From NCBI GenBank assembly GCA_017992475.1, contig JAGOOO010000008.1, forward strand, positions 1 to 53,436: a stretch of 53,436 bases of DNA. Reading direction: 5' to 3'. Under the pieces are notes generated by a model, which was not told the DNA's origin, made no database searches, and worked only from the letters and a program-made list of their open reading frames with translations. Source of the stretch: Caldisericia bacterium (GTDB lineage: Bacteria > Caldisericota > Caldisericia > JAAYUI01). The translations under genes and the position numbers were made by a program. This document shows positions 1 through 9,376 of this stretch, in pieces (position 1 is the first letter of the stretch; each line of letters begins with the position of its first letter).

Positions 1-2
1 GT

Positions 3-650
3 CCAAGAGTTGTGACAATAGAAGCCAAAGGTTACGCCATCTACAAACAAAGCTATAACCTCTCACAGGGTGAAACTATGGAAGATTTCAAGATTTCACC
101 ATCAGCCATGGCCGACAAACCAATAATTAAAAATATCACAGACTTGCTATCATATCAGGTTGAAGTAGTAGTTGGACCAAACAATGAAACCGTGTCTTCA
201 TCAACCAAAATGGTCGTAAACCACTTGCCATTTGGTTTGAAAGTAACAAGCAAAAATGGCACAGGATTGTTCTATGTGACTGATTCATATATCAAAAAAG
301 GCGATAAATTTGAGAAGGTTTCAGAAGAACAATTCAAGATTTTTAGAAATGAATATGACTCCTTCAATTCTCTTTATAACAAGGTGGCCCAGCGCATTTC
401 CAGTGGAAAAGATATCAGCACCGACAAAGAACCGGACATAATTGGCGAATTCAATGCCATCCGTAACACCTTCAAATTTGAAGATTCGGGCAAAGAATAC
501 AACACAACAATGTGGATTGTTTACGAAGGCCCATTCCTTGGGCTTCCTGCAAAGGTTGTACTCGAAAGACAAGGAGAGTACATTGAATTTAATTTCTCAC
601 TGTTCAACGCAATTGAGAACTCAATAAACAAAGATTTGGGAAATCCTTGA
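3..650 (+). CDS. C-terminal part of a large exported or surface protein (5' end outside window)
   Basis: The reading frame is open to the left edge of the window (Pro-Arg-Val-Val precede the first possible internal GTG at position 12), so this is probably the C-terminal 215 or so residues of a longer protein. The visible part is rich in beta-strand-type and Asn/Ser/Thr residues. It has no membrane segment and ends without a recognisable anchor. The first 70 residues resemble an Ig-like or other beta-sandwich module, and the rest mixes alpha and beta. No catalytic motif is visible and I do not recognise the family. It is followed 30 nt downstream by a strong hairpin terminator and faces lspA convergently. 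Function unknown. Confidence 0.6.
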   Translation, partial: PRVVTIEAKGYAIYKQSYNLSQGETMEDFKISPSAMADKPIIKNITDLLSYQVEVVVGPNNETVSSSTKMVVNHLPFGLKVTSKNGTGLFYVTDSYIKKGDKFEKVSEEQFKIFRNEYDSFNSLYNKVAQRISSGKDISTDKEPDIIGEFNAIRNTFKFEDSGKEYNTTMWIVYEGPFLGLPAKVVLERQGEYIEFNFSLFNAIENSINKDLGNP

Positions 651-680
651 TCAATCTGCAATCGTTACTATAAACAAATA

Positions 681-713
681 AAAAAACCGGACGATTGCTG
701 TCCGGTTTTTTTA
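681..713. terminator. Bidirectional rho-independent terminator
   Basis: An 8-bp perfect stem (AACCGGAC at 685-692 with GTCCGGTT at 700-707) carries a 7-nt loop. It is flanked by an A-run on the left and a T-run on the right, so it can stop transcription from both directions. It lies between the convergent ends of the first gene and lspA. Confidence 0.85.
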
Positions 714-728
714 TTTTCTACGTTTATT

Positions 729-1190
729 TCAGTTGCTCTTTTGTGGCGTTAGGAACATAAATATCCCAAGTGTTATTGCGCCACAAACAATACCAATGTC
801 GGCTACATTGAAAATAGGGAAGTTTATCACTCTAAAATCAATAAAATCAACAACAAAACCTCTCACAAACCTGTCCAGGAGATTTCCAATAGCACCACCC
901 AAAATAGCACCAATCGCAAAACGGGCAATCTTTGTTGTTGCCACTTTCGGTGTCAGCACAACAATCAAGATGACAACGACGATCGCAAGGATTGCAAAAA
1001 TCATATTTCCTCCCTGCGCAAGCCCCCATATAGTTCCAGTATTATGAGTATTGGTGATATGCAAAAATCCGTCAATGATAGGGATTGAGGCACCATATGT
1101 TAAATTGTGGACAACAATTATTTTGGTAATTTGGTCACAAATAAGAAAAACCGCAAAGCCAATGGCCTCAACAAGTGGAAAACGCTTCAT
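729..1190 (-). CDS. lspA: Lipoprotein signal peptidase (signal peptidase II)
   Basis: This membrane aspartyl protease removes the signal peptide of diacylglyceryl-modified prolipoproteins. At 153 residues it has the usual family length and the four-helix arrangement. The family's conserved blocks are visible: NTHNTG around residues 47-52, GNLLDR at 102-107, the catalytic Asp in VVDF (D115) and the second catalytic Asp in NVAD (D131). A strong AGGAGG ribosome site precedes the ATG. At least two lipoproteins in the window (5890 and 52095 starts) are likely substrates. A terminator upstream separates it from divIVA, so it is probably transcribed on its own. A TTGACA-16-TATTGT match (1268-1295) is a possible but unproven promoter. 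Confident identification. Confidence 0.95.
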   Translation of the reverse strand: MKRFPLVEAIGFAVFLICDQITKIIVVHNLTYGASIPIIDGFLHITNTHNTGTIWGLAQGGNMIFAILAIVVVILIVVLTPKVATTKIARFAIGAILGGAIGNLLDRFVRGFVVDFIDFRVINFPIFNVADIGIVCGAITLGIFMFLTPQKSN

Positions 1191-1235
1191 TCAACCTCCT
1201 GCATCCATGTGTAGAAAGAGTATCTATCTGGTTTC

Positions 1236-1270
1236 CAAAAATATGTGCCCGGCAAAAAACGCCGGGCACA
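1236..1270 (-). terminator. Rho-independent terminator after divIVA
   Basis: A 10-bp perfect stem (1244-1253 with 1261-1270) has a 7-nt loop. Read on the minus strand it is followed by a T-rich tract (1236-1242). It lies 40 nt after the divIVA stop and before lspA. Confidence 0.8.
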
Positions 1271-1311
1271 ATAAATTTTAAATGTTAACTGTCAAAATAA
1301 CCAAACAGGGA

Positions 1312-1803
1312 TCAGCAGTTGTCCTGATCTTGCGGCAGTTGTTCTTCTTCCTTATCCTTGACCGGAATTTTGCCTACAAGCGAACTGTCCATATTGTCAA
1401 GCAAATTTAGGAATGTGGTCAAATAGGCCCTGAATTCTCCCTTAAATTCAAGATAGGCATTCTTTATGACCCTGACATTCTGCTTGGATTCATTGGTTAC
1501 AACTTCAGCTTTGCTCTTGGCATCAGCCAAAATGAGTTCGGATTCTCTGCGTGCTGAATCCTTCAGCTCATCGGCCGTTTTTTGGGCAAGCGTAAGGGCC
1601 TGTTGGAGTTGAGTGCCTGTTGCTCTGTATCTAGAGACTTCTTCGGTGAGCTTCGAAAGCTTCTCCTGCAACTCCTTGTTTTCCCTGTAGAGCTGGGAAA
1701 AGTCCTTTTCAACTTCAGCAAGGAATTCATGAACTTCCTGCTTGTTGTAGCCAGAAACAGCCGACTTGAACGTCTTATGTTGTATATCAAGAGGTACTAG
1801 CAT
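1312..1803 (-). CDS. divIVA: DivIVA-domain cell division/polarity protein
   Basis: This is a 163-residue coiled-coil protein. Its N-terminus carries the canonical DivIVA lipid-binding motif (residues 11-27, FKSAVSGYNKQEVHEFL), and a long heptad-rich coiled coil runs from about residue 28 to 110. DivIVA-family proteins sense negatively curved membrane and recruit division, growth or wall-synthesis factors. The C-terminal 25 residues are acidic and Gln-rich. The start has an excellent GAGGAGG ribosome site. A promoter-like TTGACA-16-TTAAAT lies directly upstream, so it is probably independent of the preceding transporter genes. The exact role (division site placement or polar growth) cannot be read from sequence. 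Confidence 0.88.
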   Translation of the reverse strand: MLVPLDIQHKTFKSAVSGYNKQEVHEFLAEVEKDFSQLYRENKELQEKLSKLTEEVSRYRATGTQLQQALTLAQKTADELKDSARRESELILADAKSKAEVVTNESKQNVRVIKNAYLEFKGEFRAYLTTFLNLLDNMDSSLVGKIPVKDKEEEQLPQDQDNC

Positions 1804-1828
1804 TTTGGCCTCCTCATTCTTTCAAGAA

Positions 1829-1856
1829 ATTTAACCTGTGATGACAGTTCTGTCAA
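1829..1856 (-). promoter_or_regulatory. Putative divIVA promoter with overlapping dyad
   Basis: On the minus strand a perfect -35 TTGACA (1851-1856) is followed after 16 nt by TTAAAT (1829-1834), 25 nt before the divIVA start. A 14-nt dyad, TGACAG-TT-CTGTCA (1842-1855), overlaps the -35 box and could be an operator. The promoter is supported by sequence; the operator role is inference. Confidence 0.5.
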
Positions 1857-1858
1857 GC

Positions 1859-3193
1859 CTAGATTTTCAGCTTCGGGTCAAGTGCATCACGCAACCCATC
1901 ACCCAGAAAGTTGAAAGCAAGTACAACAAGCGCAATTACAATGCCCGGCATCAACCACACATGCGGTGCATCGAGGGCATGCTGAAATCCCTCGTTTATC
2001 ATGGTCCCCCAACTTGGAGTTGGTGGTCTTATCCCTATTCCAAGAAAAGATAAGCCGGCTTCAGACATTATCGCACTGGCAATGCCAAGTGATGTGTATA
2101 CAACTATTGGGGCAATAATATTTGGCATTATATGGTTTGTTATGATCCTGAGGTTTGAGCAACCTATCGCCCTTGCGCCCTCAACAAATTCCGTGTTTTT
2201 AAGTGAAATGACCTGTCCCCTGACAATTCTGGCGATTGTTGGCCATCCAACCAAACCAAGCGCGATAAAGATTGTCGTGATGTCTCTATTCTCAAATATT
2301 GACATGACGGCTATAGCAAAAAGAAGGCCAGGGAAAGCAAACATGATGTCAGTAAAACGCATGATGAAATTATCAAGCCGACCACCAAAAAAACCTGCCA
2401 TTGCACCAAGGGGAATACCAATCGCCAGGCAGATGAGCTCTACTATTATGCCAACATAAAGTGATATCCTGGCACCATGGGCAAGCCTCTGAGAAATGTC
2501 TCTACCAGCGTTGTCCGTGCCAAACAGAGGTTTTGGCATTTTACCAATCTCTTCTTCGGTTGGAGAAAGGTCTGCAAATCCTTCCTTGTGAAGTCTCAAT
2601 TGCCCAGATTTCTTGTCTCTGACTAGAAAAGCTGATCCTTCATCCACCCAATCAACAGCTACAAGGTTCCCTTCGATGACTTCCTTTGAAGGAACAAGAA
2701 GGTTGGAAAGTGTAGCAAACCTGTATTTGTACTTCATCACAACCACAGATTTCCGGCTTCTGAATGTTGAAATGGTTGTAGATTCACCAACAACCTTGTC
2801 TCCTGGTGATAAAATATTGTCATTTTGTGGAACAAACTTGTTTGTTCCATCTTTTGCCATAGCTTCAAGGGCTGGACCTGTCTTATCAAACTCCACTTTT
2901 ATTTTTTCACCAGCTCCAGTGTCAACCATAAGTGCTAGAGTTTTTTGGTCTGATGGGCCTACGGTATACAAATACTCATTTTGTGGCACTTTTTCTTTTG
3001 ACCTGGCCACATAAAGCTCCTTAAGCGGTGGGGTAAGTGCCGCATCAAGATTCATCTGGTTCGGGTTTGGGGCCATTAAATCAGCAAAAATCGAAACTAG
3101 AACGAGCAAAAAGATTATGCAGAAGCCAATCAGGGCAAGTTTATGTCTAAATAATCTTTTGAATGTTGCAGAAACAAAGGTATCATTTTTCAT
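1859..3193 (-). CDS. Oligopeptide ABC transporter permease, OppC/DppC type, with large extracytoplasmic insert (system 1)
   Basis: This inner-membrane permease would pair with the adjacent OppB-type subunit to import peptides. Residues 17-38 form TM1. Residues 224-444 hold the canonical OppC core: the FGTDNAGRD signature at 224-232, then five membrane helices with the EAA loop (GARAIG) that contacts the ATPase. It is 444 residues long, against roughly 300 for typical DppC/OppC. The excess is a hydrophilic beta-rich segment at about 41-222, inserted between TM1 and the core and expected to face outside. The start ATG overlaps the stop of the upstream permease gene (ATGA), indicating translational coupling. 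Substrate unknown. Confidence 0.88.
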   Translation of the reverse strand: MKNDTFVSATFKRLFRHKLALIGFCIIFLLVLVSIFADLMAPNPNQMNLDAALTPPLKELYVARSKEKVPQNEYLYTVGPSDQKTLALMVDTGAGEKIKVEFDKTGPALEAMAKDGTNKFVPQNDNILSPGDKVVGESTTISTFRSRKSVVVMKYKYRFATLSNLLVPSKEVIEGNLVAVDWVDEGSAFLVRDKKSGQLRLHKEGFADLSPTEEEIGKMPKPLFGTDNAGRDISQRLAHGARISLYVGIIVELICLAIGIPLGAMAGFFGGRLDNFIMRFTDIMFAFPGLLFAIAVMSIFENRDITTIFIALGLVGWPTIARIVRGQVISLKNTEFVEGARAIGCSNLRIITNHIMPNIIAPIVVYTSLGIASAIMSEAGLSFLGIGIRPPTPSWGTMINEGFQHALDAPHVWLMPGIVIALVVLAFNFLGDGLRDALDPKLKI

Positions 3194-4116
3194 TCAAGCT
3201 TGATCCTTGGGTCTATGAAAATGTAGGATATATCAACTATCAAGTTGACAATTACAAAAATAACGGCGATGAAGAAAACAAGCCCCATTACAACCGGCAA
3301 GTCTCTCTGTTCGATGGCACTGATGGTTGCAGAACCTATTCCTGGCCAGTTGAAGACCCTCTCGGTTATTATTGCTCCAGCCATAAGAGACGCAAAATTG
3401 TTCCCGATTACCGTCACTACTGGTATGAAAGCATTTTTGAAGGCATGTTTTAAAACAACGCTTTTTTCTTTTATTCCCTTTGCTCTCGCAGTTCTTATGT
3501 AATCAGACCCCATAACCTCCAGGAGAGACGACCTTGTCATTCTACTTATGATGGCCATCGGTATGGTTCCAAGGGTTATTGCAGGAAGGAGCATGTAAAT
3601 CAATTGGCCGTCCCCATAGCCAGTGCCAGGAACAATGTGGAGGAAAGACACAAAAATTAAGAGCAATATTAGCCCCAACACAAAAACAGGCATGGAAATG
3701 CCAACAAGCGCCACTACCATAAAAGTATTATCAACCCAGGAATATTGCTTTGTTGCAGAAAAAATGCCAGCTGGAAGCCCAACAATAATGGCAAAAACCA
3801 TCGCTGCAACAGTGAGAGTGAGTGTAGCTGGAAATCTGTCTAGTATTATTTTTGTAACTGGTTCGCCAGTCCTGATTGATGTTCCGAGATCACCCTGAAC
3901 AGCTTTTCCGACATATCGGAAATATCTTATGTACCAAGGAAGATCCATACCAAGCTCATGTTCAATCTTTTGCTGGAGATCCGGATTTGGATGTTGGCCA
4001 AGAGCAAGCCTTACAGGATCTCCCGGAACAACAAGAAAAATCAAAAATGTAAAAAAAGTTACTCCAATAAAAACGGGTATCAGGTAAAGGATTCTTTTGA
4101 GCGCATATTGAATCAT
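3190..4116 (-). CDS. Oligopeptide ABC transporter permease, OppB/DppB type (system 1)
   Basis: At 308 residues this is normal size for DppB/OppB. It has an N-terminal TM (residues 8-30), the family's GDPVRLALGQ segment after it, and a BPD_transp_1 core with six helices. The EAA-loop sequence DYIRTARAKGIKEK marks the ATPase contact site. It follows the binding-protein gene across an intergenic hairpin, has an AGGAG ribosome site, and overlaps the OppC-type gene by four bases. It probably forms the permease with that gene and is energised by the single OppD/OppF pair encoded just upstream. Peptide specificity is not inferable. Confidence 0.92.
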   Translation of the reverse strand: MIQYALKRILYLIPVFIGVTFFTFLIFLVVPGDPVRLALGQHPNPDLQQKIEHELGMDLPWYIRYFRYVGKAVQGDLGTSIRTGEPVTKIILDRFPATLTLTVAAMVFAIIVGLPAGIFSATKQYSWVDNTFMVVALVGISMPVFVLGLILLLIFVSFLHIVPGTGYGDGQLIYMLLPAITLGTIPMAIISRMTRSSLLEVMGSDYIRTARAKGIKEKSVVLKHAFKNAFIPVVTVIGNNFASLMAGAIITERVFNWPGIGSATISAIEQRDLPVVMGLVFFIAVIFVIVNLIVDISYIFIDPRIKLE

Positions 4117-4139
4117 TTACGCACTCCTAGGCCCAATAA

Positions 4140-4173
4140 TTCAATGGGGCGGGTCAAAACCCGCCCCATTGAA
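4140..4173 (-). terminator. Intergenic stem-loop between binding-protein and permease genes
   Basis: A 15-bp perfect stem (4140-4154 with 4159-4173) has a 4-nt CAAA loop. On the minus strand no T-run follows. It is therefore more likely an mRNA-stabilising or processing hairpin that keeps binding-protein mRNA in excess over permease mRNA than a full terminator. Confidence 0.7.
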
Positions 4174-4192
4174 AGAATAGTTGAGCCTGCTA

Positions 4193-5890
4193 TCACTTTG
4201 GTCCGATCTTTACTGTGTTGTACATCATTGGGCCCATTGCATTGCGGAAATAGCCGCTCACATTGGGTTTTACAAGTGTCCAACTGTTCTGGAATACTAT
4301 TGGCATCCAGCAAGCATCTTCCATGGCAATCTTTTCTGCTTCCGCATAAAGCCCCATGCGTTTTTCATTGTCTTTTTCTTTCTTCGCATCCCTGACCAAT
4401 TTGTCAAAATTAGGGTTGCTGTAGAAAGCACCACCACCCTTTGGTCCTGCATTAGACGAGTCAAGAAGGACCCAAAGGAAATTGTCTGGATCGGGGTAAT
4501 CTGCAACCCAACCGAGCCTGAACATTGGGAAAGCGCCATCATCTATCCTCTTAAGATAGGTTGCCCATTCCACTGATTCAAGTTGAAGGTCTATTCCAAG
4601 GTTACCCTTGATCTGCTCCTGGATGAATTCAGCAATATTTTTGTGTGTTACGTTGCCCTGATTGAAAGCAAAAACCACCTTTGAAGGCACTTTTGCTCCC
4701 TCTTTTATAGCTTCTTCTAGGAGTTGTTTTGCTTTTGTTGGATCATATGGATAGGCATCTGTAAGGCTTTTGTAATTGGGCATAGATGGTGGGATGATAC
4801 CTGTTGCAAGGGTATGCCTGCCTTTGAATATTTTGTCTACAATGTCCTGGCGATTGACGGCCATATTAAAAGCTTGGCGAACTTTTTTGTTGGTGAATGG
4901 TTCAAGTTTGTTCTGGAAACCAATGTAATAGATAGCAAGGTCTTTTACCTGGGATATCTCCGTCGAGAGTTGCGGATCGTTTTTTACCCTCTCAAAATCA
5001 GCGTCCGGGATTGGATAAAGAACATCAATATTCCCTGCCTGATATTCCTGCATTCTGATTGTGTCATCTTTTATGACTGGGAAAACAAGCGTTTCAACCA
5101 TTGACTTCTGGCCCCAATAATTGTCGTTTGGTATCAGAACAACCTTCTGGTCCTTCTTCCATTCCTGAAGCTTGAAGGGTCCAGTTCCTGCAGACTCATA
5201 GGAATGCCAGAGGCCGCTCTTTAGCTGGCTCTCTGTTTTTTCTGGCTCTTTCCCTTCCTTTGCCGGTATTTCAGTTTTGTCTTCTGCAGCTTCATTGTTA
5301 TCATAGGATTCAATAATCTTTCTGTTGACAATATAAGCTGCACTATAAGTCATTTTGTGGAGGAAAATGGGTGAATACTCTGTAAGTTTTATTTCAACCG
5401 TTTTGTCATCTTTTACAACAATACCTGTAACTTCCTGGGCTTTACCGGCAGTGTAATCAAATGCACCGGCAACTTCGTCAAATATCCAGGTACGCTCTGA
5501 TTTTGTGGCTGGATTGAGTACTCTTTCAAATGACCATTTAACATCATTTGCAGTTACTGGGTCGCCAGTTGCAAACTTGGCGTCCCTGAGATGGAATGTG
5601 TAGAGTGTTCCATCTGGAGAGATATCCCAGGATGAAGCCAGGGAGGCCACGATGTTCAACTCTTTATCATAAGCAACAAGACCTTCATACATCTGTTTTG
5701 TTACTTCATGCGATGTGGTGTCGGTGACCCTTGCTGGATCAAGTGTTGGTGCGTCCTGACCAATTGCAACCCTAAGAGTGCCCGATCTCGTTTGTTCAGT
5801 TGGAGTCCCACCATCTGTGCTGGTGCCACAACCGGCAAGCGCCACAAGTGCGACAACAAACAGCGCTACGATAGAAGAAAATCTTTTCAC
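4193..5890 (-). CDS. Peptide ABC transporter substrate-binding lipoprotein (SBP family 5, system 1)
   Basis: This 565-residue extracytoplasmic receptor delivers peptides to the permease. A lipoprotein signal (residues 1-20) ends in the lipobox LAGC with Cys21 as the anchoring residue, followed by a Gly/Thr-rich linker. The rest is a standard SBP_bac_5 fold (TLDPARVTD near the N-terminus; ANDVKWSFERVL). A lysine/glutamate-rich insert sits near residues 200-222. The start is GTG at 5890, chosen because AGGAGG lies at ideal spacing. It sits between the ATPase genes and the system-1 permeases, in the same direction. Unlike the other two binding proteins of the cluster it is lipid-anchored and lacks the SLH-like domain. 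Confidence 0.93.
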   Translation of the reverse strand: MKRFSSIVALFVVALVALAGCGTSTDGGTPTEQTRSGTLRVAIGQDAPTLDPARVTDTTSHEVTKQMYEGLVAYDKELNIVASLASSWDISPDGTLYTFHLRDAKFATGDPVTANDVKWSFERVLNPATKSERTWIFDEVAGAFDYTAGKAQEVTGIVVKDDKTVEIKLTEYSPIFLHKMTYSAAYIVNRKIIESYDNNEAAEDKTEIPAKEGKEPEKTESQLKSGLWHSYESAGTGPFKLQEWKKDQKVVLIPNDNYWGQKSMVETLVFPVIKDDTIRMQEYQAGNIDVLYPIPDADFERVKNDPQLSTEISQVKDLAIYYIGFQNKLEPFTNKKVRQAFNMAVNRQDIVDKIFKGRHTLATGIIPPSMPNYKSLTDAYPYDPTKAKQLLEEAIKEGAKVPSKVVFAFNQGNVTHKNIAEFIQEQIKGNLGIDLQLESVEWATYLKRIDDGAFPMFRLGWVADYPDPDNFLWVLLDSSNAGPKGGGAFYSNPNFDKLVRDAKKEKDNEKRMGLYAEAEKIAMEDACWMPIVFQNSWTLVKPNVSGYFRNAMGPMMYNTVKIGPK

Positions 5891-5912
5891 AGGCTTCCTC
5901 CTTCACTACTTC

Positions 5913-6899
5913 TTAGTCTCTGACATACGGGCAGGCGGTAAAGTGCCCATTGCCAATGTCTACCAGTTCATAGTCACCCTGCTCACACGGGAATTTGTTC
6001 TGTGCATAATATTTGCACCTTGTATGGAAACGGCAGCCGCTCGGAGGATTGATTGGTGATGGTATATCTCCTTCAAGAAGACTCCTTTCCTTACGTTTTT
6101 CTGGATCCGGCACTGGAACTGCCTCAAGAAGAGCTTTGGTATAAGGATGAAGTGGATGTTTGAATAATTCCTCTCCAGAAGCGAGTTCAACTATCTTTCC
6201 AAGATACATGACAGCGATTCTGTCTGACATGTGTCTTACAACTGCCATATCATGAGCAACAAAAAGATATGTGAGTTTGAATTTGGATTGTAATTCCTGG
6301 AGAAGGTTGATTACTTGTGACTGGATTGAAACGTCAAGCGCTGAGACTGGTTCATCGCAAACTATGAATTTTGGTTGAAGGATAAGCGCCCTGGCAATAC
6401 CTATACGTTGCCTCTGACCACCAGAGAACTCGTGTGGATAACGGTGCAGATATTCTGGTCTGAGACCTACTGTTTCCATTATCTCCATTACCTGCTCTTC
6501 CCTTTCTTTGCGAGAAGCAAGATTATGGACAACAAGAGGCTCTCCAATGATTTCACCAACAGGAAGTCTTGGGTTGAGCGATCCATAAGGATCCTGGAAG
6601 ATGATCTGCATCTTGCGCCTCATCCTCCTCATCTTTTCACCCTTCATGCCAAGAATATCTTCGTCTTCAAATAATACCGATCCAGTTGTTGGTTTGTTAA
6701 GCCTGAGTATGGCTTTTCCGGTTGTAGTTTTTCCCGAGCCAGATTCACCGACCAGCGAGAGTGTTTCTCCATCCATAATATCGAAAGTAACACCATCGAC
6801 GGCCTTAACATAACCGACTGTTCTACCCAAGAGTCCACCAGTTATCGGGAAATGCTTCTTAAGTCCTTTGACTTCAAGAAGGGGCTTTAGGTTATTCAT
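5913..6899 (-). CDS. oppF: Oligopeptide ABC transporter ATP-binding protein, OppF type
   Basis: This 328-residue ATPase has Walker [10 protein letters not shown], signature SGGQRQR, Walker B FIVCDEP and the switch His in VAHDMAV. The C-terminal oligopeptide/dipeptide-transporter extension carries the Cys-rich segment typical of the family (CRFHTRCKY, then CEQG and ACPY). It would form a heterodimer with the upstream OppD-type protein. The two are the only ATPases in a cluster with two permease pairs, so they probably power both. The start has GGAGG upstream and lies one base beyond the upstream stop codon. Confidence 0.94.
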   Translation of the reverse strand: MNNLKPLLEVKGLKKHFPITGGLLGRTVGYVKAVDGVTFDIMDGETLSLVGESGSGKTTTGKAILRLNKPTTGSVLFEDEDILGMKGEKMRRMRRKMQIIFQDPYGSLNPRLPVGEIIGEPLVVHNLASRKEREEQVMEIMETVGLRPEYLHRYPHEFSGGQRQRIGIARALILQPKFIVCDEPVSALDVSIQSQVINLLQELQSKFKLTYLFVAHDMAVVRHMSDRIAVMYLGKIVELASGEELFKHPLHPYTKALLEAVPVPDPEKRKERSLLEGDIPSPINPPSGCRFHTRCKYYAQNKFPCEQGDYELVDIGNGHFTACPYVRD

Positions 6900-6900
6900 A

Positions 6901-8001
6901 TCAATTGCCTCCTTCGGTTATTCTGTGCCAACATCTTATCTGCCTTCCATCCGCTGTTTTTTCGAGCGGTGGTTCCTGTTCCTTGCAAACAGATGTCGCC
7001 TTAAAACATCTTGGATGGAACTTGCAACCTACCGGGAGATTGTATGGGTTTGGTACCATGCCCTCGATTGTTGGGAGTTTCTGATCTGTTTTTGGCTGAT
7101 CAACCCTTGGTATTGAATGGAGAAGTCCCCAAGTATATGGGTGCATTGGTTGCCTGAATATCTGGGACGCTGTTCCATATTCTACAATCTTTCCAGCATA
7201 CATGACCAGAATGTTGTCTGCCATTTCAGCAACCACTGCGAGGTTGTGAGTGACAAGAACTGTTGCCATGCCAAACCTGCGTTTCAGGTCTTTCATGAGC
7301 TCAAGAATTTGAGCTTGAATGGTTACATCAAGAGCGGTCGTTGCCTCATCTGCAATGAGTATTTCCGGATTGCAGGCCATTGCCATGGCTATCATGACAC
7401 GCTGGCGCATTCCTCCAGACATTTCATGTGGGAAGTTGAAAACTCTTTTTTCTGGATCAGGTATGCCAACAAGCCTGAGTAATTCAACGGAGCGTTGCCA
7501 GGCTGGTGTTTCAACTTTTAGCTTTGAAAGGCGTTTTTTTGTTTCCCTTGGGAATCCGGTGAAAACCCACTTCCAGAAAAGCCCCCAAGATACTAATCTA
7601 TAGCCCCAATCCCATCCTCTAAGACCTTGATGTAGAGTGAGCGACTCAGCGATCTGGTCACCAACCTGGTAAACTGGGTTTAATGAGGTCATTGGTTCCT
7701 GGAAAATCATGGAGATGGCGGCACCTCTAAGCGACCTCATCTTGAGTAGCGGGACTTTGAGAAGGTTTTCGTCGTGGAAATGTATTTCACCTGCAACTAT
7801 TTTTCCTGGTGGCTCCTGGATAAGCCTCATTACTGAGAGCATTGTTTGCGATTTACCACAACCAGACTCACCAACGATTCCGAGTGTTTCACCCTTATGT
7901 AGCTGAAAACTTACATCATCGACAGCCGCAACAACACCGTCTGAGGTGTAAAAATATGTTTTTAGATTTTTTATATCCAGAATTACTTCAGTAGATGTCA
8001 T
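6901..8001 (-). CDS. oppD: Oligopeptide ABC transporter ATP-binding protein, OppD type
   Basis: This 366-residue ATPase has Walker [11 protein letters not shown], signature SGGMRQR, Walker [13 protein letters not shown] and a C-terminal family extension with Cys residues. An insert of about 35 residues, rich in Trp and basic residues, follows the Q-loop region (starting at QGLRGWDW). It makes the protein longer than typical OppD. I chose ATG at 8001 because AGGTGGG is well placed before it. A GTG at 8013, overlapping the previous stop as GTGA, is the alternative and adds four residues. It partners OppF. Confidence 0.92.
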   Translation of the reverse strand: MTSTEVILDIKNLKTYFYTSDGVVAAVDDVSFQLHKGETLGIVGESGCGKSQTMLSVMRLIQEPPGKIVAGEIHFHDENLLKVPLLKMRSLRGAAISMIFQEPMTSLNPVYQVGDQIAESLTLHQGLRGWDWGYRLVSWGLFWKWVFTGFPRETKKRLSKLKVETPAWQRSVELLRLVGIPDPEKRVFNFPHEMSGGMRQRVMIAMAMACNPEILIADEATTALDVTIQAQILELMKDLKRRFGMATVLVTHNLAVVAEMADNILVMYAGKIVEYGTASQIFRQPMHPYTWGLLHSIPRVDQPKTDQKLPTIEGMVPNPYNLPVGCKFHPRCFKATSVCKEQEPPLEKTADGRQIRCWHRITEGGN

Positions 8002-8009
8002 TTCCCACC

Positions 8010-9368
8010 TCACACCTTAAGTCTCGGGTCAAGAGCGTCCCTGAGACCGTCTCCAATAAAATTGACCGCCAAGACTGTAAGGAAAATAAGGAAGCCAGAG
8101 AAGACTGCCGGCCATGGCTGATCAAGTATGTATTTGTTGGCTTCATCAAGCATTCCTCCCCACGTTGGGGTAAGGATTTTGTTAACGCCAAGCCCGAGGA
8201 AGGAAAGCGTTGACTCAGTAAGAATGACTCCTCCGATGCTAAATGTTATGCCAACAATTATTGGTGCAAGAGAGTTAGGGAGTAAATGTTTGAACATTAT
8301 CCTCATTGGGCTGGCACCAATAGCTCTTGCAGCTTCAGTAAACTCCTGATTGCGAAGTGAGAGGAACATCCCCCTGGTCATTCTGGCAACTCCAGTCCAA
8401 CCGAAAGCTGCAAGAATGATTATAATTCCAATAGCACTTCCACCACCCATAAATCTTGAGAGAACCATGTAGATCGGAAGTGTTGGAACTGTCATCATAA
8501 GCTCAAGGATTCTCATAATGAGGGCGTCTATAAAACCACCATAGAAACCGGCAAGAGCACCAAGGAATATACCCATTAGAGTTTCAAGAATGACAACAAC
8601 AAAAGCTATCATGAGTGTCATCCTGGCGCCATAAGAAAGCCTTACGAGGACATCATGCCCAAGCCCATCTGTTCCAAAGACATTCATTGGTGCTTCACTA
8701 ATATCTATTTCGCGTGGACCACTATATCCACCAGGAACTTCAGTGATGCTGCTATCAACAGATTCAAAGGTTGGAGAATAGGTGATAACTTGACCGGAGA
8801 GCATACTTTTCTTGTTTCTGGCTCTCTCTATAAAAAACTCGCTATAGCCACCTTTTACTATCTCAGCTGACCCATCCGGCTTCTCGACAACCTGATCGTT
8901 CGTAAGTAGAACGTTTGTGTTGCCATAAGCTTTCATGTTGAAATCGTAAAAACCCCTGTAATCAGGATTCTTAAAGGTTGATTCTTTAACTGATGCGAAA
9001 CCAGTTTTTTCAGGATTATTATCAGGTGTAATTTCAAACCAGAAATCAACCTTGCCCATTGGCTTTTCCGGATTGCCAAAATCTGGGTGAGTAATCTTTG
9101 CTACAACACCGGGGGTTGAAAATGGAGACATCTTTACAGCGAGGCTGGAATGTTCAACTGGATAACCGGTTATCAACTCAAATACAGGCGCAAGAATCGC
9201 AAAAAGGGCCATAAACACTAACAATACAAGGCCAATAGTGGCAAGTTTGTGTCTCTTGAACCTGCTCCAAACCATTCCAATATAGGAATATTCAGAAGAT
9301 GAGAGCACCTCTTGCTCGTTGGGATTATCTATGACGGTAACTTTTTTCTTTTTATTTTTTGTCGCCAT
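8010..9368 (-). CDS. Oligopeptide ABC transporter permease, OppC/DppC type, with large extracytoplasmic insert (system 2)
   Basis: At 452 residues this is the second OppC-type permease. A basic N-terminal tail (KNKKKK) precedes TM1 (about residues 42-62). A roughly 165-residue hydrophilic insert (about 64-230) comes before the canonical FGTDGLGHD block (231-239) and the five-helix core with EAA-loop AARAIGASPMR. The insert occupies the same site as in the system-1 protein but shares little obvious sequence with it. It is preceded by AGGTGAG, follows the OppB-type gene by eight bases, and leads directly into oppD. Confidence 0.88.
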   Translation of the reverse strand: MATKNKKKKVTVIDNPNEQEVLSSSEYSYIGMVWSRFKRHKLATIGLVLLVFMALFAILAPVFELITGYPVEHSSLAVKMSPFSTPGVVAKITHPDFGNPEKPMGKVDFWFEITPDNNPEKTGFASVKESTFKNPDYRGFYDFNMKAYGNTNVLLTNDQVVEKPDGSAEIVKGGYSEFFIERARNKKSMLSGQVITYSPTFESVDSSITEVPGGYSGPREIDISEAPMNVFGTDGLGHDVLVRLSYGARMTLMIAFVVVILETLMGIFLGALAGFYGGFIDALIMRILELMMTVPTLPIYMVLSRFMGGGSAIGIIIILAAFGWTGVARMTRGMFLSLRNQEFTEAARAIGASPMRIMFKHLLPNSLAPIIVGITFSIGGVILTESTLSFLGLGVNKILTPTWGGMLDEANKYILDQPWPAVFSGFLIFLTVLAVNFIGDGLRDALDPRLKV

Positions 9369-9376
9369 ATCTCACC

